Notes: generated by a model not told the origin, from the sequence alone. DNA of 64,000 bases from Thermaerobacter sp. PB12/4term (GCF_003403315.2 NZ_CP048407.1:1674001-1738000), one strand, 5' to 3'. Counted from the first letter of the stretch, positions 16,364 to 25,663 are shown. Numbers and translations: made by a program.

Positions 16364-17180
16364 CTTCGCCGGGCCCTCCTTCCCCTGCCTCCTCCTGGAC
16401 GAACCCGGCCAGGAGGCCGGCCAGGCGCTCCAGCCCCTCGACCAGGCGGGGGCCGGGCCGGCCGAACAGGGCTTCGGGCAAGGGCACAATGCGCCCTCGG
16501 GCCACGGCCTCCAGCCGGCCCCAGCCCGGCCGGGCCGCCACCCGCGACGGGTCCATGTGCCCCTGCAGCGTCCCGCACCAGCACAGCAGGATCACGTCGG
16601 GCACCCGGGCCACCACCGCCTCCGGCTCGACGACGCCGCTGGTGCGGTCGAGATCGGCGAAGATATTCTGCCCTCCGGCCATCTCGGCCATGTCGGTGAA
16701 CCAGCTCCGCCGGCCGGGTGTGATCAGCGGCCGCGGCCACCATTCGAGGTAAAGCCGCCAGGGCCGCCCCCGCCGGGCGGCCAGCCGCGCCATGCGTTGC
16801 CGGACCGCGGCGGCCCGGGCTTCCAGCTGCCGGACCAGCTCGCGGCCGCGTTCGTCCCGTCCGGTGGCGGTGGCCACCGCCTGGATGGAGGCCAGCACCT
16901 CGGGCCAGCGCTGGGGATTGAGCACCAGGTGGGGCAGGCCCCGGCGCCGGAGGGCTTCGACGTTGCGCTCCATGCCGGGAACGCTGAGGGAGGCCAGGAC
17001 CAGGTCGGGCTCAAGGGCGGCCACCCGGTCGATGTCGATGGTCAGGTCCGGCCCCACGCGGGGCAGGCGCGCCACCTCCGGAGGGAAGTCGGAGTGGTCG
17101 TCGACCCCGACCACGAACTCCCCCAGGCCCAGGGCAAAGGCGATCTCCGTGTTGCTGGGGGCCAGGGAGACGATGCGCAC
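16323..17180 (-). CDS. BtuF/TroA-like substrate-binding protein without signal peptide
   Basis: This 285-residue helical-backbone binding protein belongs to the cobalamin/iron-siderophore family (RIVSLAPSNTEIAFALGLGEFVVGV at the start, EPDLVLAS and SGVVEPEAVVARVPDVILL later). Such proteins are normally secreted lipoproteins, but here the GTG start (17180, GGGAGGGA site) leads directly into beta-strand 1 with no signal sequence or lipobox. No ABC permease or ATPase gene is adjacent. It may be a cytoplasmic corrinoid- or metal-binding protein rather than a transporter component. Ligand unknown. Confidence 0.8.
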   Translation of the reverse strand: MRIVSLAPSNTEIAFALGLGEFVVGVDDHSDFPPEVARLPRVGPDLTIDIDRVAALEPDLVLASLSVPGMERNVEALRRRGLPHLVLNPQRWPEVLASIQAVATATGRDERGRELVRQLEARAAAVRQRMARLAARRGRPWRLYLEWWPRPLITPGRRSWFTDMAEMAGGQNIFADLDRTSGVVEPEAVVARVPDVILLCWCGTLQGHMDPSRVAARPGWGRLEAVARGRIVPLPEALFGRPGPRLVEGLERLAGLLAGFVQEEAGEGGPGEDGSSGSAAVPPGR

Positions 17181-17290
17181 GGCGAATCCCTCCCGCAGCC
17201 GGGCCTGCCGGCCCGGCCGGCCCCCGGCGGCAGCATGCCGGCACGGCCGGACCGCCGCCACCGGGCGGCCGTCCAGGGCGGGCGGCAGGC

Positions 17291-17860
17291 CTACCCGGCC
17301 AGCTCCAGCTGCGGCGCGATGCCCCGCAACGCCTCGATGACGTGGGCGATGTGCTGGTCCAGGGGGACGCCCAGGTCCTCCGCCCCGCGGATCACGTCCT
17401 CCCGGTTCACCCCGCGGGCGAAGGCCTTGTCCTTGAACTTCTTCTTCACCGACTGCACGGTCAGGTCGGCCAGGCCGGTGGGCCGGACCAGGGCACAGGC
17501 GATGACGAAGCCCGTCAGCTCGTCCACGGCGTAAAGGGCCTTCTCCATGAGGGTCTGCCGCGGCACGCCGGTGTGATCGCCGTGGGACAGGATGGCCCGC
17601 ACGATCTCCTCGGGCCAGCCCCGCTGGCGCAGGATCTCGGCGCCGCGGAAGGGGTGGTCTTCCAGGGAGGGGTAGCGGTCATAGTCGAAGTCGTGGAGCA
17701 GGCCGGTGATCCCCCACTTCTCCTCGTCCTCGCCGAAGAGGCGGGCGTAGTAGCGCATGCACGCCTCCACCCCCAGGGCGTGCTTGATCAGGTGGGGGGA
17801 CTGGGTAAACTCCGTCAACAGCTGCCAGGCGGCCTGGCGGTCGAAGGTTGCCTCGGCCAT
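17291..17860 (-). CDS. HD-domain hydrolase (COG2316-like)
   Basis: This 189-residue predicted metal-dependent phosphohydrolase has the HD pattern: His in LIKHALGVE, the HD doublet in TGLLHDFDYDRYP, and further His in LEDHPF and LSHGDHTG. The C-terminal KKKFKDKAFARGVNREDV segment is typical of this uncharacterised HD family. The ATG at 17860 is preferred over two upstream in-frame ATGs because GGAGGG lies 6 nt before it. Substrate unknown; neighbours give no clue. Confidence 0.85.
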   Translation of the reverse strand: MAEATFDRQAAWQLLTEFTQSPHLIKHALGVEACMRYYARLFGEDEEKWGITGLLHDFDYDRYPSLEDHPFRGAEILRQRGWPEEIVRAILSHGDHTGVPRQTLMEKALYAVDELTGFVIACALVRPTGLADLTVQSVKKKFKDKAFARGVNREDVIRGAEDLGVPLDQHIAHVIEALRGIAPQLELAG

Positions 17861-18030
17861 TGCCATCCCTCCAGTTGCCACCAGGATAGCGCGAAGGAGG
17901 GACGGGGGCCAGTCTTCCCGGCCGCCTCCGGCCGGCAGGCCCGGGCGGCACCCCCGGCTCGCGAAGCCACAGCAAGCCCCGCGGGCGCCGGGCCCGGCGT
18001 CCGCCCCGCCGGCCGGCCCCAGCGCCTGCT

Positions 18031-19113
18031 CTAGCCGCCGATGGCGTACATCGCCCGCTGGGGCTTAACGAAACCCTTCTGGTTGATCAGGTGGCCGGCC
18101 CACTTGACCCACACCGCCCGGCGGATGGCCGCCGCCACCGCCTCATCACCGGCCCCGCCGCGCAAAAGTTCCCGCAGGTCGAACTCCTCCACGGCGAACA
18201 GGCAGTTGCGGATCTTGCCGTCGGCCGTCAGCCGGATCCGGTCGCAGCTTGCGCAGAAGGGCTGGGAGACCGAAGCGATGATGCCGAAGGTGCCCCGGCC
18301 GTCGGCGAACCGGTACAGGCGGGCCGGGTCCGCGGGGTCGTTGTTCAGGGGCACCACGGGCGCAATGCGCTGGGCCTGCTGGAGGATCTCCTCCGCCGTG
18401 TACACCAGGTCCCGGGTCCAGACGTTGGACCCGTCCAGGGGCATGAACTCGATGAAGCGCAACGTCAGCTGGATGGGCTGCTCCCGCACCCAGCGCAGGA
18501 AGGCCTCGATCTCACCGTCGTTGATGCCCCGCATCACTACGGCGTTGATCTTGACGGGCTCCAGGCCCGCCGAGGCCGCGGCCGCGATCCCCTCCAGCAC
18601 CCGGTCCAGCTCGTCCCGGCGGGTGAGCTGGCGGAACCGGTCCCGGTCCAGGGAGTCGAGGCTGATGTTGATGCCGCTCAGGCCCGCCGCCTTGAGGGCC
18701 CCGGCCTTTTCCCGCAGGAAGAAGCCGTTGGTCGTCATGCTGACCGACCGGATCCCCGGCACCCGCACCAGCCGCGCCACCAGCTCCTCCACGCCGGGGC
18801 GCAGCAGGGGCTCGCCGCCGGTCAGGCGGATCTTTTCCACCCCCATCCCGGCGACGATCCGCACCACCCGCTCGATCTCGGCAAAGGTCAGGATCTCGCC
18901 GGTGGGAATCCAGGGGATGTCCCCTTCGGGCATGCAGTAGACGCACCGAAAGTTGCAGCGGTCCGTCAGGGAGATGCGCAGCTTGCGCACCACCCGGCCA
19001 AAGCGGTCGACCAGCGGGCCGGTGGTGGGCATCCCCGGCGGCGCCGGATCGGTGACCCGGCTGATCACGGTCCGCACGACCACGGCGGCCGGCTCCGGCC
19101 CTCCCAGCGTCAT
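18031..19113 (-). CDS. moaA: GTP 3',8-cyclase MoaA (molybdenum cofactor biosynthesis)
   Basis: This 360-residue radical-SAM enzyme converts GTP to 3',8-cyclo-GTP in the first Moco step. The N-terminal cluster motif is CNFRCVYC, followed by LTGGEPLLRPG. The C-terminal second [4Fe-4S] site shows CASCDRIRLTADG and RNCLF. The protein ends in Gly-Gly (YAIGG), as MoaA needs for catalysis. The ATG at 19113 follows GGGGTGAGG, and about 40 residues precede the conserved DRFGRVVRKLRISLTDRC block. No other moa or moe gene is in the window. The molybdenum hydroxylase at 7-11 kb would use the cofactor. Confidence 0.95.
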   Translation of the reverse strand: MTLGGPEPAAVVVRTVISRVTDPAPPGMPTTGPLVDRFGRVVRKLRISLTDRCNFRCVYCMPEGDIPWIPTGEILTFAEIERVVRIVAGMGVEKIRLTGGEPLLRPGVEELVARLVRVPGIRSVSMTTNGFFLREKAGALKAAGLSGINISLDSLDRDRFRQLTRRDELDRVLEGIAAAASAGLEPVKINAVVMRGINDGEIEAFLRWVREQPIQLTLRFIEFMPLDGSNVWTRDLVYTAEEILQQAQRIAPVVPLNNDPADPARLYRFADGRGTFGIIASVSQPFCASCDRIRLTADGKIRNCLFAVEEFDLRELLRGGAGDEAVAAAIRRAVWVKWAGHLINQKGFVKPQRAMYAIGG

Positions 19114-19220
19114 GGCCTCACCCCCCAGCGGGTCCCGGCAGGCCGGGTTCGTCCGGCGGCCGAACCCGCCCCCTCCCGCGGCCCTTTCTCCTACCATTCG
19201 GGTGGGAGGCCAGGATTCCT

Positions 19221-20117
19221 TTAGGACCGGTTCCCGTCCCCGTTCCCGCCCCCGCCGCCTTCCGGCTCCCGGCCGGGGGACGGGGCCGGCGCCAGGCGCG
19301 GCGGGCCGGTGGGGATCTGGCGCCCGGTGTGATCGATGTAGTAGGGCCCCTTGTGCAGGAGCTGGGAGACGGGGACGATCTCGTACCCCTCGCCCTGGAG
19401 GCGGCGCAGGATCTCGGGCAGGGCCGCCGGCGTCGACTCCGCGTTGTTGTGGAAGAGCACGATGGAACCGGGGCGAACCAGCCGGGTCACCCGGTCCACG
19501 ATCTGCTGCGGCGTCACGTCCATCCAGTCCAGGGAATCCACGTCCCACTGGATGGGGATGATGCCCATGCTCTCCACCACGGTGATCACCCGGTCGTCGT
19601 AGGCGCCGAAGGGCGGCCGGAACAGCCGGGCCTCAAAACCGGCGGTTTCCCGCACGGCCCGGAGGTTGTCTTCCAGCTCGCGCCGGATCTCGGCGTCGGA
19701 GAGGGTGCGGAAGTCGGGGTGGGTGGCGGAGTGCAGCCCGATCTCGTGCCCCTCCCGGGCGATCATGCGGGTCTCCTCGGGATACTTGCGGATCCACATG
19801 CTGACCAGGAAGAAGGTGGTCTTCACGTTGTACCGGCGCAGGATCTCCAGGATCTTCGGCGTCTTGTCGGCGCCCCAGGTGGCGTCGAAGGAGATGGCGA
19901 TCCGCCTGGCGTCCGTCTGGACGCTGTAGATGGGCAGCTTCTTCTTGGCGGGAGCCGGCGGCTCCCCGGCGGCAAACCGCGGCACCACCGGCGCCGGGCC
20001 GGCGGGGGACACCATGTCGTCCGCCGGGGTGGGAGCGGCCATGCGCACCGCCAGGACCAGGACGAACAGGCCGGCCAGCAGCCCGGCCGCAAACCAGCGG
20101 CGTTCCTCCCCTGCCAC
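19221..20117 (-). CDS. Polysaccharide deacetylase, PdaB-like
   Basis: This 298-residue NodB-fold deacetylase probably acts on cell-wall or spore-cortex glycans. It begins with one membrane anchor (RWFAAGLLAGLFVLVLAVRM), then the NodB domain: FDATWG metal-binding Asp, HSATH metal-binding His pair, RPPFGAYDD, and WDVDSLDW. This pattern is close to the sporulation deacetylases PdaB/YlxY. I chose the GTG at 20117 because GGAGGG lies just upstream and the hydrophobic anchor follows at once. A Pro/Gly-rich tail ends the protein. Extracytoplasmic location is inferred from the anchor. Confidence 0.85.
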   Translation of the reverse strand: MAGEERRWFAAGLLAGLFVLVLAVRMAAPTPADDMVSPAGPAPVVPRFAAGEPPAPAKKKLPIYSVQTDARRIAISFDATWGADKTPKILEILRRYNVKTTFFLVSMWIRKYPEETRMIAREGHEIGLHSATHPDFRTLSDAEIRRELEDNLRAVRETAGFEARLFRPPFGAYDDRVITVVESMGIIPIQWDVDSLDWMDVTPQQIVDRVTRLVRPGSIVLFHNNAESTPAALPEILRRLQGEGYEIVPVSQLLHKGPYYIDHTGRQIPTGPPRLAPAPSPGREPEGGGGGNGDGNRS

Positions 20118-20328
20118 GATGGTCCCTCCGTCCCTGCGCCCGCCGGGGCCGGGTTCGTCAAGGCTGCCGGACCGGGTTGCGGCATGCCGCGCCGGCCCGG
20201 GCCGGCGCCGGTGAGGCGGTCCGGGCGTCGGGATCCTCCGGCCGGGCCGGCCGGCAAGGTGCGCCGTTCCAGGGCGTTGGGCCGGGCCCCGGCGCCCCTT
20301 CATGCCTATGTCCGGGGGCAGACCGCCA

Positions 20329-20379
20329 TGCTACAATGAACCAGTTGCGAGCCAGGTTCCGTGCGTCAGGTTCCGCACG
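20329..20379 (+). promoter_or_regulatory. tetR promoter (extended -10) and candidate operator
   Basis: TGCTACAAT (20329-20337) is an extended -10 element. Downstream in the leader, CGTGCG (20360-20365) and CGCACG (20374-20379) form a 6-8-6 inverted repeat embedded in two near-direct copies of CAGGTTCCG. This is a plausible TetR dimer site for autoregulation, lying before the ATG at 20432. Confidence 0.4.
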
Positions 20380-20431
20380 TGATGCATGCAGGAGACCCGT
20401 GAGGCATACAGGAGGCCAAGGAGCCCGGATC

Positions 20432-21058
20432 ATGGCCAAGCAGCCGCCCCTGGCGGGGCGCAACGACCCCCGCCTGCAGGAACGGTACGAGCAGTTGCTG
20501 GAAGCCGCCGCCGCGGAGTTCGCCACCCGGGGTTACCACCAGACCACGGTGAAGGACATCGTGGAGCGGGCCGGAGTGGCGACGGGGACCTTCTACCTGT
20601 ACTTCGCCAACAAGGAGCAGTCGTGCATCGCCCTGATCGAGCGCCTGTACGGCCGGGTGCTGGCGGAGGTGGTGGCGGCCCGGGCCGGCATGGCCACGAC
20701 GCTGGACAAGCTGGCGGCTTCCATCCGGGCGGCCCTGGGGGTCTTCGGCGCCCATCGCAACCTGGCCCACATCGCCCTGGTCCGGGCGCCGGGCGCCCAT
20801 CCCCTCTTTGACGAGCTCCTGGCCCGCATCCACCGGGAGCTCTGGGACCTTGTCGCGGAAGACATCCGCGAGGCAGTGGAGGAGGGCCTGCTCCCTGACC
20901 AGCCGGCGGACATCGCCGCCCGCGCCCTGATCGGCGCCCTCTACGAGGTGGTGATCAGCTGGCTGCAGGCGGAGGTGCCGGCCGACCTGGCCGAAGCCGT
21001 AGAGCCGCTGGTGGGGTTCTGCCTGCGGGGGCTCGGGGCGACCTGGCCGGGCGCCTGA
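20432..21058 (+). CDS. TetR-family transcriptional regulator
   Basis: This 208-residue repressor has a classic N-terminal helix-turn-helix: ATRGYHQTTVKDIVERAGVA followed by TGTFYLYFANKEQ (residues 30-63). The rest is an all-helical ligand-binding domain. The ATG at 20432 is preceded by AAGGAG at 8 nt. It stands alone, so the regulated genes are unknown; the divergent deacetylase gene shares the upstream region and is one candidate. Confidence 0.93.
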   Translation: MAKQPPLAGRNDPRLQERYEQLLEAAAAEFATRGYHQTTVKDIVERAGVATGTFYLYFANKEQSCIALIERLYGRVLAEVVAARAGMATTLDKLAASIRAALGVFGAHRNLAHIALVRAPGAHPLFDELLARIHRELWDLVAEDIREAVEEGLLPDQPADIAARALIGALYEVVISWLQAEVPADLAEAVEPLVGFCLRGLGATWPGA

Positions 21059-21081
21059 GCCAGCCTGTCCCTGCCCTCCAC

Positions 21082-21098
21082 GGCCCGCCCGGCGGGCC
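21082..21098. terminator. GC hairpin between convergent genes
   Basis: GGCCCG and CGGGCC form a tight stem in the 69-bp gap between the tetR and small membrane-protein 3' ends. No U-run. Confidence 0.3.
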
Positions 21099-21127
21099 CG
21101 ATCCCCCAGCAGGGGGCAGGACGCCGG

Positions 21128-21367
21128 CTACCCGTGTTCTGCCAGGCCCCAGGGCACGATGCCGGTGATCAGCAGGACACCGATCACGCCGGCCAGGACC
21201 AGGTACGCCCAGCCCACCCGGCGGGCCAGCCGCCGGGCGGCGGGTCCCAGGTCCCCGGCCGTCGCTTCGAACCGCAAGAGGAACAGGCCGCTGCCCAGGA
21301 AGGCCAGAGCCGTCACGGGCTCCGCGGCCTCGGCCAAGAGGGCCACCACCGCCAGGATGGTGGACAT
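21128..21367 (-). CDS. Small two-helix membrane protein, 79 aa
   Basis: This unrecognised small integral membrane protein has a first hydrophobic helix in ILAVVALLAEAAEPVTALAF, a positively charged loop (RRLARRVG) and a second helix (WAYLVLAGVIGVLLITGIV). The ATG at 21367 has GGAGGTG 5 nt upstream. It lies 93 bp after gerC on the same strand. Small membrane proteins sometimes accompany germinant receptors (as GerD/2Tm-type accessory proteins do), so a role with the ger operon is possible but unproven. Confidence 0.7.
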   Translation of the reverse strand: MSTILAVVALLAEAAEPVTALAFLGSGLFLLRFEATAGDLGPAARRLARRVGWAYLVLAGVIGVLLITGIVPWGLAEHG

Positions 21368-21460
21368 GCCGGCACCTCCCTTGCCCCGTCCTGGTGCCCC
21401 TCCCGTGGGGACGGTCCCGCCTTGCGGCTGGGCCGGCCCCCCGGGCCCGCGGGCGCGGTT

Positions 21461-22684
21461 CTACCGGATGGTCAAGCCGGTGCGGCGCACCCGGACCACG
21501 ACCTCTACCCGGGCCTCGATGCGCCCTGCGGCCTGGCGCGTAGCGCGGTCCGGTTGCCGCCAGAGGGACGGCTCCACCACCCGCAGGGCGCGCCCGATGC
21601 CAAAAGGGTCGGCTCCCAGGCCGCGGACGCGGGCAACGATCCGCTGCACCTGCTGTTGCAGGTCCCGCTGCGTACGGGCCTGGATCCGGTGCATGGTGGC
21701 GGTGTCCGTCAGGTCGACCCCGCCGGCCCGGTGCTCGACCACCCGCCCCTCCACCAGCAGGCGAAGCACCGCCTCACGGCTGTCCGGCGGCCCCTTGAGG
21801 TTGAGGCGCGAGTCCACGTGGAAGATGTCGAGCACCACGCCGCCCGATACGGGCTCCCGCACGGGGACGAACAGGGTGGTCCGCCGCGGGCTGCCCATGG
21901 CCCACATCAGGTACCATGCCTCGGGCGGCCGGATGATCGTCTGGAGGCGGTCGTCCCTGAACACCGCCAGGCCGGCCCAGTCGATGCCCGCTTCCGTTCC
22001 CGCCGCCCGCCGCAGCACGGAGGCCACCGGATCGACGCCGGGTTCCGAGACATCGGTGAGGAACCGCGACAGGTCCACGTTGGGGGCACGGCCGGTGCGG
22101 GTCAGATCGTCCAGCATCTGGCTCAGGTAAAGCCCCGCCGTGGCGTCCTGGGCCATGGTCCCGGTCAGGAAATCCCTGGCCCGGCCCTCCACCACGGCCA
22201 GGGGGATGAGCCGCCGGATCTCGGGGTTCTGCACCAGCATCTCCAGGTGCTGCAGGACCCCGGAGCGGGCTAGGTCTTCCCCGATGAGGACCACCCGCAC
22301 GTGGCCGAGGAAGATGTCAAAGCGGGCGGCATCCCGAAGGTGCGCGATCGCCTCGTGGACCGTGGCTCCCGTAGCCGTAAGCACCACCTTGGTGCCCCCC
22401 TGGAGGCCGCCACGCTGCCCCGGCTGGCTGCCGCTGATGCCCGGCCGGGTGGCAGTGCCGCCGGGAATGGTCACCTCCAGGCTCACCTCAATGCGCCCGC
22501 CCCGGGCCCGGTCCAGGCCGACCCCCACCACGATGGCCCGATCTTCCACGTCCCGGGCGTCCCAGCACCCGCCCAGCACCAGGGCGGCCGCCACCAGCAC
22601 CAGAACCAGCCGCCCGCCGGGGCGGCGGGAGGGACGCCGGTCCGCAGCCACCGCCCGCCGGGCGCCCTGGCAGCACCGGGCCAC
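21461..22684 (-). CDS. Spore germination protein, Ger(x)C family lipoprotein
   Basis: This 407-residue C subunit of a spore germinant receptor begins with a lipoprotein signal (LVLVLVAAALVLGGC, lipobox LGGC) and continues with the family's DARDVEDRAIVVGVGLD opening and a C-terminal receptor domain. It would be anchored on the outer face of the spore inner membrane. The GTG at 22684 comes 3 nt after the gerB stop, so translation is coupled. Gene order A-B-C matches canonical gerA-type operons. Confidence 0.92.
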   Translation of the reverse strand: MARCCQGARRAVAADRRPSRRPGGRLVLVLVAAALVLGGCWDARDVEDRAIVVGVGLDRARGGRIEVSLEVTIPGGTATRPGISGSQPGQRGGLQGGTKVVLTATGATVHEAIAHLRDAARFDIFLGHVRVVLIGEDLARSGVLQHLEMLVQNPEIRRLIPLAVVEGRARDFLTGTMAQDATAGLYLSQMLDDLTRTGRAPNVDLSRFLTDVSEPGVDPVASVLRRAAGTEAGIDWAGLAVFRDDRLQTIIRPPEAWYLMWAMGSPRRTTLFVPVREPVSGGVVLDIFHVDSRLNLKGPPDSREAVLRLLVEGRVVEHRAGGVDLTDTATMHRIQARTQRDLQQQVQRIVARVRGLGADPFGIGRALRVVEPSLWRQPDRATRQAAGRIEARVEVVVRVRRTGLTIR

Positions 22685-22687
22685 GGG

Positions 22688-23917
22688 CTACACCCCGCGC
22701 TCGGGGCCGGAGGCCGCCCCGGACCCGGCGGACGATCCAGCACCGGCGACCAGCCCGGGTCGACCCCCGGACGGACGGACCAGGGAGGAACCGGCCCCTG
22801 CGGCAGCCGCCGCCGCGGGGCCGCGGTGAGCCCGCTGCAGGCGCCGGCCCTTGATCGCCGCCACCGCCCAGAGCAGCAGGGGCACGGCCACCTCCAGGCC
22901 CAGGCTCACCCAGCCCAGCACGGTCATCAGCTGGCCCACGGCCGCGAAGTTGGCCGGCAGGAGCGCCACCACGTACATGAGGGGCAGGGCCATGGGGGCC
23001 AGGACCCGGTGCTCGTCGAGCTCGAACAGGGCCTGCAAGGCCTTGGCCGCGGCGAAGAGGGCCGGACCCACGGTGGTGAACACCGCCGTCACCCACACGG
23101 CCAGGAAGGCCGACTCCAGCCGCTCGAACACCCGGCCAGGGATCTGGGTCACCTTCACCAGCTCGATGGTGGGCCAGGTGATGCGCTGGACCTCCACCAC
23201 CCCGAAGGTGCCCACCGCCGAAAACACCACCATGCTGTAGATCAGGCCCACCAGGCCTGCCACCAGCCAGGGCATGGCCCGGCGGGGCCGGGCTTCCAGC
23301 TCGGGCAGCAGGAAGAGGTACACCGCGAAACCTGAATAGGCAAACAGGGACGCCGCGGCGCCCTGGATGAGGGGTCCCGCGCCCAACGCCCACTGGGGCC
23401 GCACGTAGATGAGGTTGACCCGGCCCATAGTGGCCAGGGCCAGCAGCACCAGGGTCACCAGCAGCACGGGGAAGGTCAGCTCGATGGCCCGCATCATGGT
23501 GACGGTGCGGTGGTGGACCAGGAAGACCGCGGCGAGCAGCATCGGGATCATGATGGCCTCCACCGGCGTGTTGCGCAGCACGTTGGCGTTGACCACCTCG
23601 GCAAAGGCCCGGGCGATGACCGATGCCAGCACGCCAAAGTAGATCGCGTAGGCCACGAGCAGGATCCGGGCCGGCCAGCGCCCCACCAGCATTTCCAGCC
23701 CGTGCTGCAGCCGGCGCCGGTGCATCCATGGGGAGAGCCCGTTCAGAGCGGCCAGCACCACGGCCACCGGCAGGGCCCCCAGCAGGGTGGCCACCACGCT
23801 GTCGGGGCCGCTGCGGGCCGCCACCTCCCGGGGCAAGGTGAGGATGCCCACCCCGATCATGACGTTGACGATCACCGTCAGGGCCCCCCGTACGGTGACC
23901 GCCTGGCTGTTCTGCAA
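22688..23917 (-). CDS. Spore germination protein GerB-type amino acid permease-like subunit
   Basis: This 409-residue polytopic membrane protein has about ten hydrophobic segments and belongs to the APC-superfamily spore germination permeases, the likely germinant-sensing subunit. The N-terminus has the helix-break motif VNVMIGVGILTLP. The C-terminal 50 residues are Ala/Gly/Ser-rich and unusual. I chose TTG 23917 because GGAGGTG lies 7 nt upstream and the distance from the gerA stop (22 nt) fits an operon. Confidence 0.9.
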   Translation of the reverse strand: MQNSQAVTVRGALTVIVNVMIGVGILTLPREVAARSGPDSVVATLLGALPVAVVLAALNGLSPWMHRRRLQHGLEMLVGRWPARILLVAYAIYFGVLASVIARAFAEVVNANVLRNTPVEAIMIPMLLAAVFLVHHRTVTMMRAIELTFPVLLVTLVLLALATMGRVNLIYVRPQWALGAGPLIQGAAASLFAYSGFAVYLFLLPELEARPRRAMPWLVAGLVGLIYSMVVFSAVGTFGVVEVQRITWPTIELVKVTQIPGRVFERLESAFLAVWVTAVFTTVGPALFAAAKALQALFELDEHRVLAPMALPLMYVVALLPANFAAVGQLMTVLGWVSLGLEVAVPLLLWAVAAIKGRRLQRAHRGPAAAAAAGAGSSLVRPSGGRPGLVAGAGSSAGSGAASGPERGV

Positions 23918-23939
23918 CGGCGACACCTCCCCCGCCGGG

Positions 23940-25514
23940 CTACGGGCGGGTGGCACCCTCACCCCGCTGCACCGCGGGCAGGGGCGCCCGCACCAGGGTG
24001 TCCCTGAGTTCCTTCAGCGACCGGGGCGGGGTGAAGGGATACAGGTAGGGTAGTCCAAAGGATTCCAGGTCCGCCAGGTGGACGATGATCAGCAGGAGTC
24101 CGATGACCACCCCATAAAGGCCGAACACCGACGCGGCCAGCATCAGAGGATAGCGCAGGATGCGCAGGGCGATGGCCGCGCTGTAGTTGGGCGTCGCAAA
24201 GGAGCCGATGGTGGTCACGGCCACCACGATCACCATGGCGGGACTGACCAGGCCCGCCGAGACCGTCATCTCGCCGATGATCAGGCCGCCGACGATGCTG
24301 ATGGCAGGACCAATGGGTCCGGGCAGCCGGATGCTGGCCTCGCGCAGGATCTCCACCGCCGTTTCCAGCAGCAGCGCCTCGCCGATGGCGGGAAAGGGCA
24401 CGCCGCCGCGCATGGAAGCCAGCAGCACCGCCAGGGGCGTGGGGATCATCTCCGGATGGAAGGAAACGAAGGCAATGTACAGGGCCGGCACCAGCAGGGC
24501 CAGGGTCATGGACAGGACCCGGATCAGCCGGATCAGGGTGGAGATGATCCACCGCTGGTAGTAGTCCTCGGGCGACTGGTAGAACTGGCTGAACAGGGCA
24601 GGCGCCACCAGGGCGAAGGGGCTCCCGTCGGTAAAGAGCACGATGCGCCCGGCCAGCAGGTTGGCCACGGCCCGGTCCGGCCGCTCCGTCTCCATCAGCT
24701 GGGGGAAGGGCGACCACGGCCGGTCTTCCAGCCACTGTTCCAGCTGCCCCGAATCCAGCACCGCGTCGGAGCGGATGCGAGCCAACCGCCGCTCGACCTC
24801 CGACACCAGCTCCGCAGGAGCGATCCCTTCCAGGTAGACCATGCACACCCTGGTGCGGGCCACATCCCCCAGGCGGTAGGTCCTGAGCACCAGATTTGGG
24901 GTGACCAGGCGCTGGCGGATCAGGGCCACGTTGACCTCGACGTTCTCGACGAACCCGTCCCGGGGGCCCCGCACTAGCCGCTCCGCCTGGGGCTCGTCGA
25001 CGGCCCGCTGCCGGAAGCTGCGCACCTCAAAGACCCAGACCCGCCGCTGCCCTTCCAGGCAGAGGACGGCGTGACCCGTGAGCAACCGGATCACCGCCTC
25101 GTCCAGCCCGGGCAGGGTCTCCACCTCGTCGCCCAGGCGCCACCAGGCCGGGTCCAGGGCCGCCTTGGCCGTTCCCTGGCGCAGGAACTTGTCCAGGTCT
25201 TCCACCAGCCCGCCCAGGCGCCGGGTGTCCACCAGGGGTTCAAGGAAGAGGAGGACGGCCACCGGCCGCCCGCGCCAGCGGAAGGTCCGCACGTTCAGGT
25301 CGGCCGTGTGGTGAAGGGCTGCCCGCAGCCGCTCCACATCCACGGCCACCACCCCGGTGAACTCGCTGGTGAACCCTGCCCGGTTGGCGGACTCGAGCTG
25401 CTGGACCAGATCACCCAGCCGCTCCGACAAAGCCGACGACAGCCGGGTCAGTTCCTTGACCTGGTGGGCCAGCTGGGCATGTTGCTGCCCGTCCCGCCAA
25501 GCGCAACGCACCAT
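23940..25514 (-). CDS. Spore germination protein GerA-type subunit
   Basis: This 524-residue A subunit of a nutrient germinant receptor has a soluble N-terminal half with the conserved GPRDGFVEN motif near residue 187. A membrane half with about five helices follows (for example VLSMTLALLVPALYIAFVSF, GEALLLETAVEILREASIRLP and IVGGLIIGEMTVSAGLVSP). These blocks are diagnostic of GerAA/GerBA/GerKA; the domain has ion-channel-like architecture. The ATG at 25514 follows GGGGGTGGGG. Its presence is direct evidence that the organism forms endospores. Confidence 0.95.
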   Translation of the reverse strand: MVRCAWRDGQQHAQLAHQVKELTRLSSALSERLGDLVQQLESANRAGFTSEFTGVVAVDVERLRAALHHTADLNVRTFRWRGRPVAVLLFLEPLVDTRRLGGLVEDLDKFLRQGTAKAALDPAWWRLGDEVETLPGLDEAVIRLLTGHAVLCLEGQRRVWVFEVRSFRQRAVDEPQAERLVRGPRDGFVENVEVNVALIRQRLVTPNLVLRTYRLGDVARTRVCMVYLEGIAPAELVSEVERRLARIRSDAVLDSGQLEQWLEDRPWSPFPQLMETERPDRAVANLLAGRIVLFTDGSPFALVAPALFSQFYQSPEDYYQRWIISTLIRLIRVLSMTLALLVPALYIAFVSFHPEMIPTPLAVLLASMRGGVPFPAIGEALLLETAVEILREASIRLPGPIGPAISIVGGLIIGEMTVSAGLVSPAMVIVVAVTTIGSFATPNYSAAIALRILRYPLMLAASVFGLYGVVIGLLLIIVHLADLESFGLPYLYPFTPPRSLKELRDTLVRAPLPAVQRGEGATRP

Positions 25515-25663
25515 GAGCCCCACCCCCGGCACGGGTTCAGCATGTACCGGTGGCAGCGGCGCCATTCCAAGCCAGGCGGGGCCAGCATCATACAGGGGCG
25601 GTGGCCGGCCGTCCCGGGTACCGGACCATGCCTCCGGTCGACCGTCCCGAGCCGGACCGCCGG

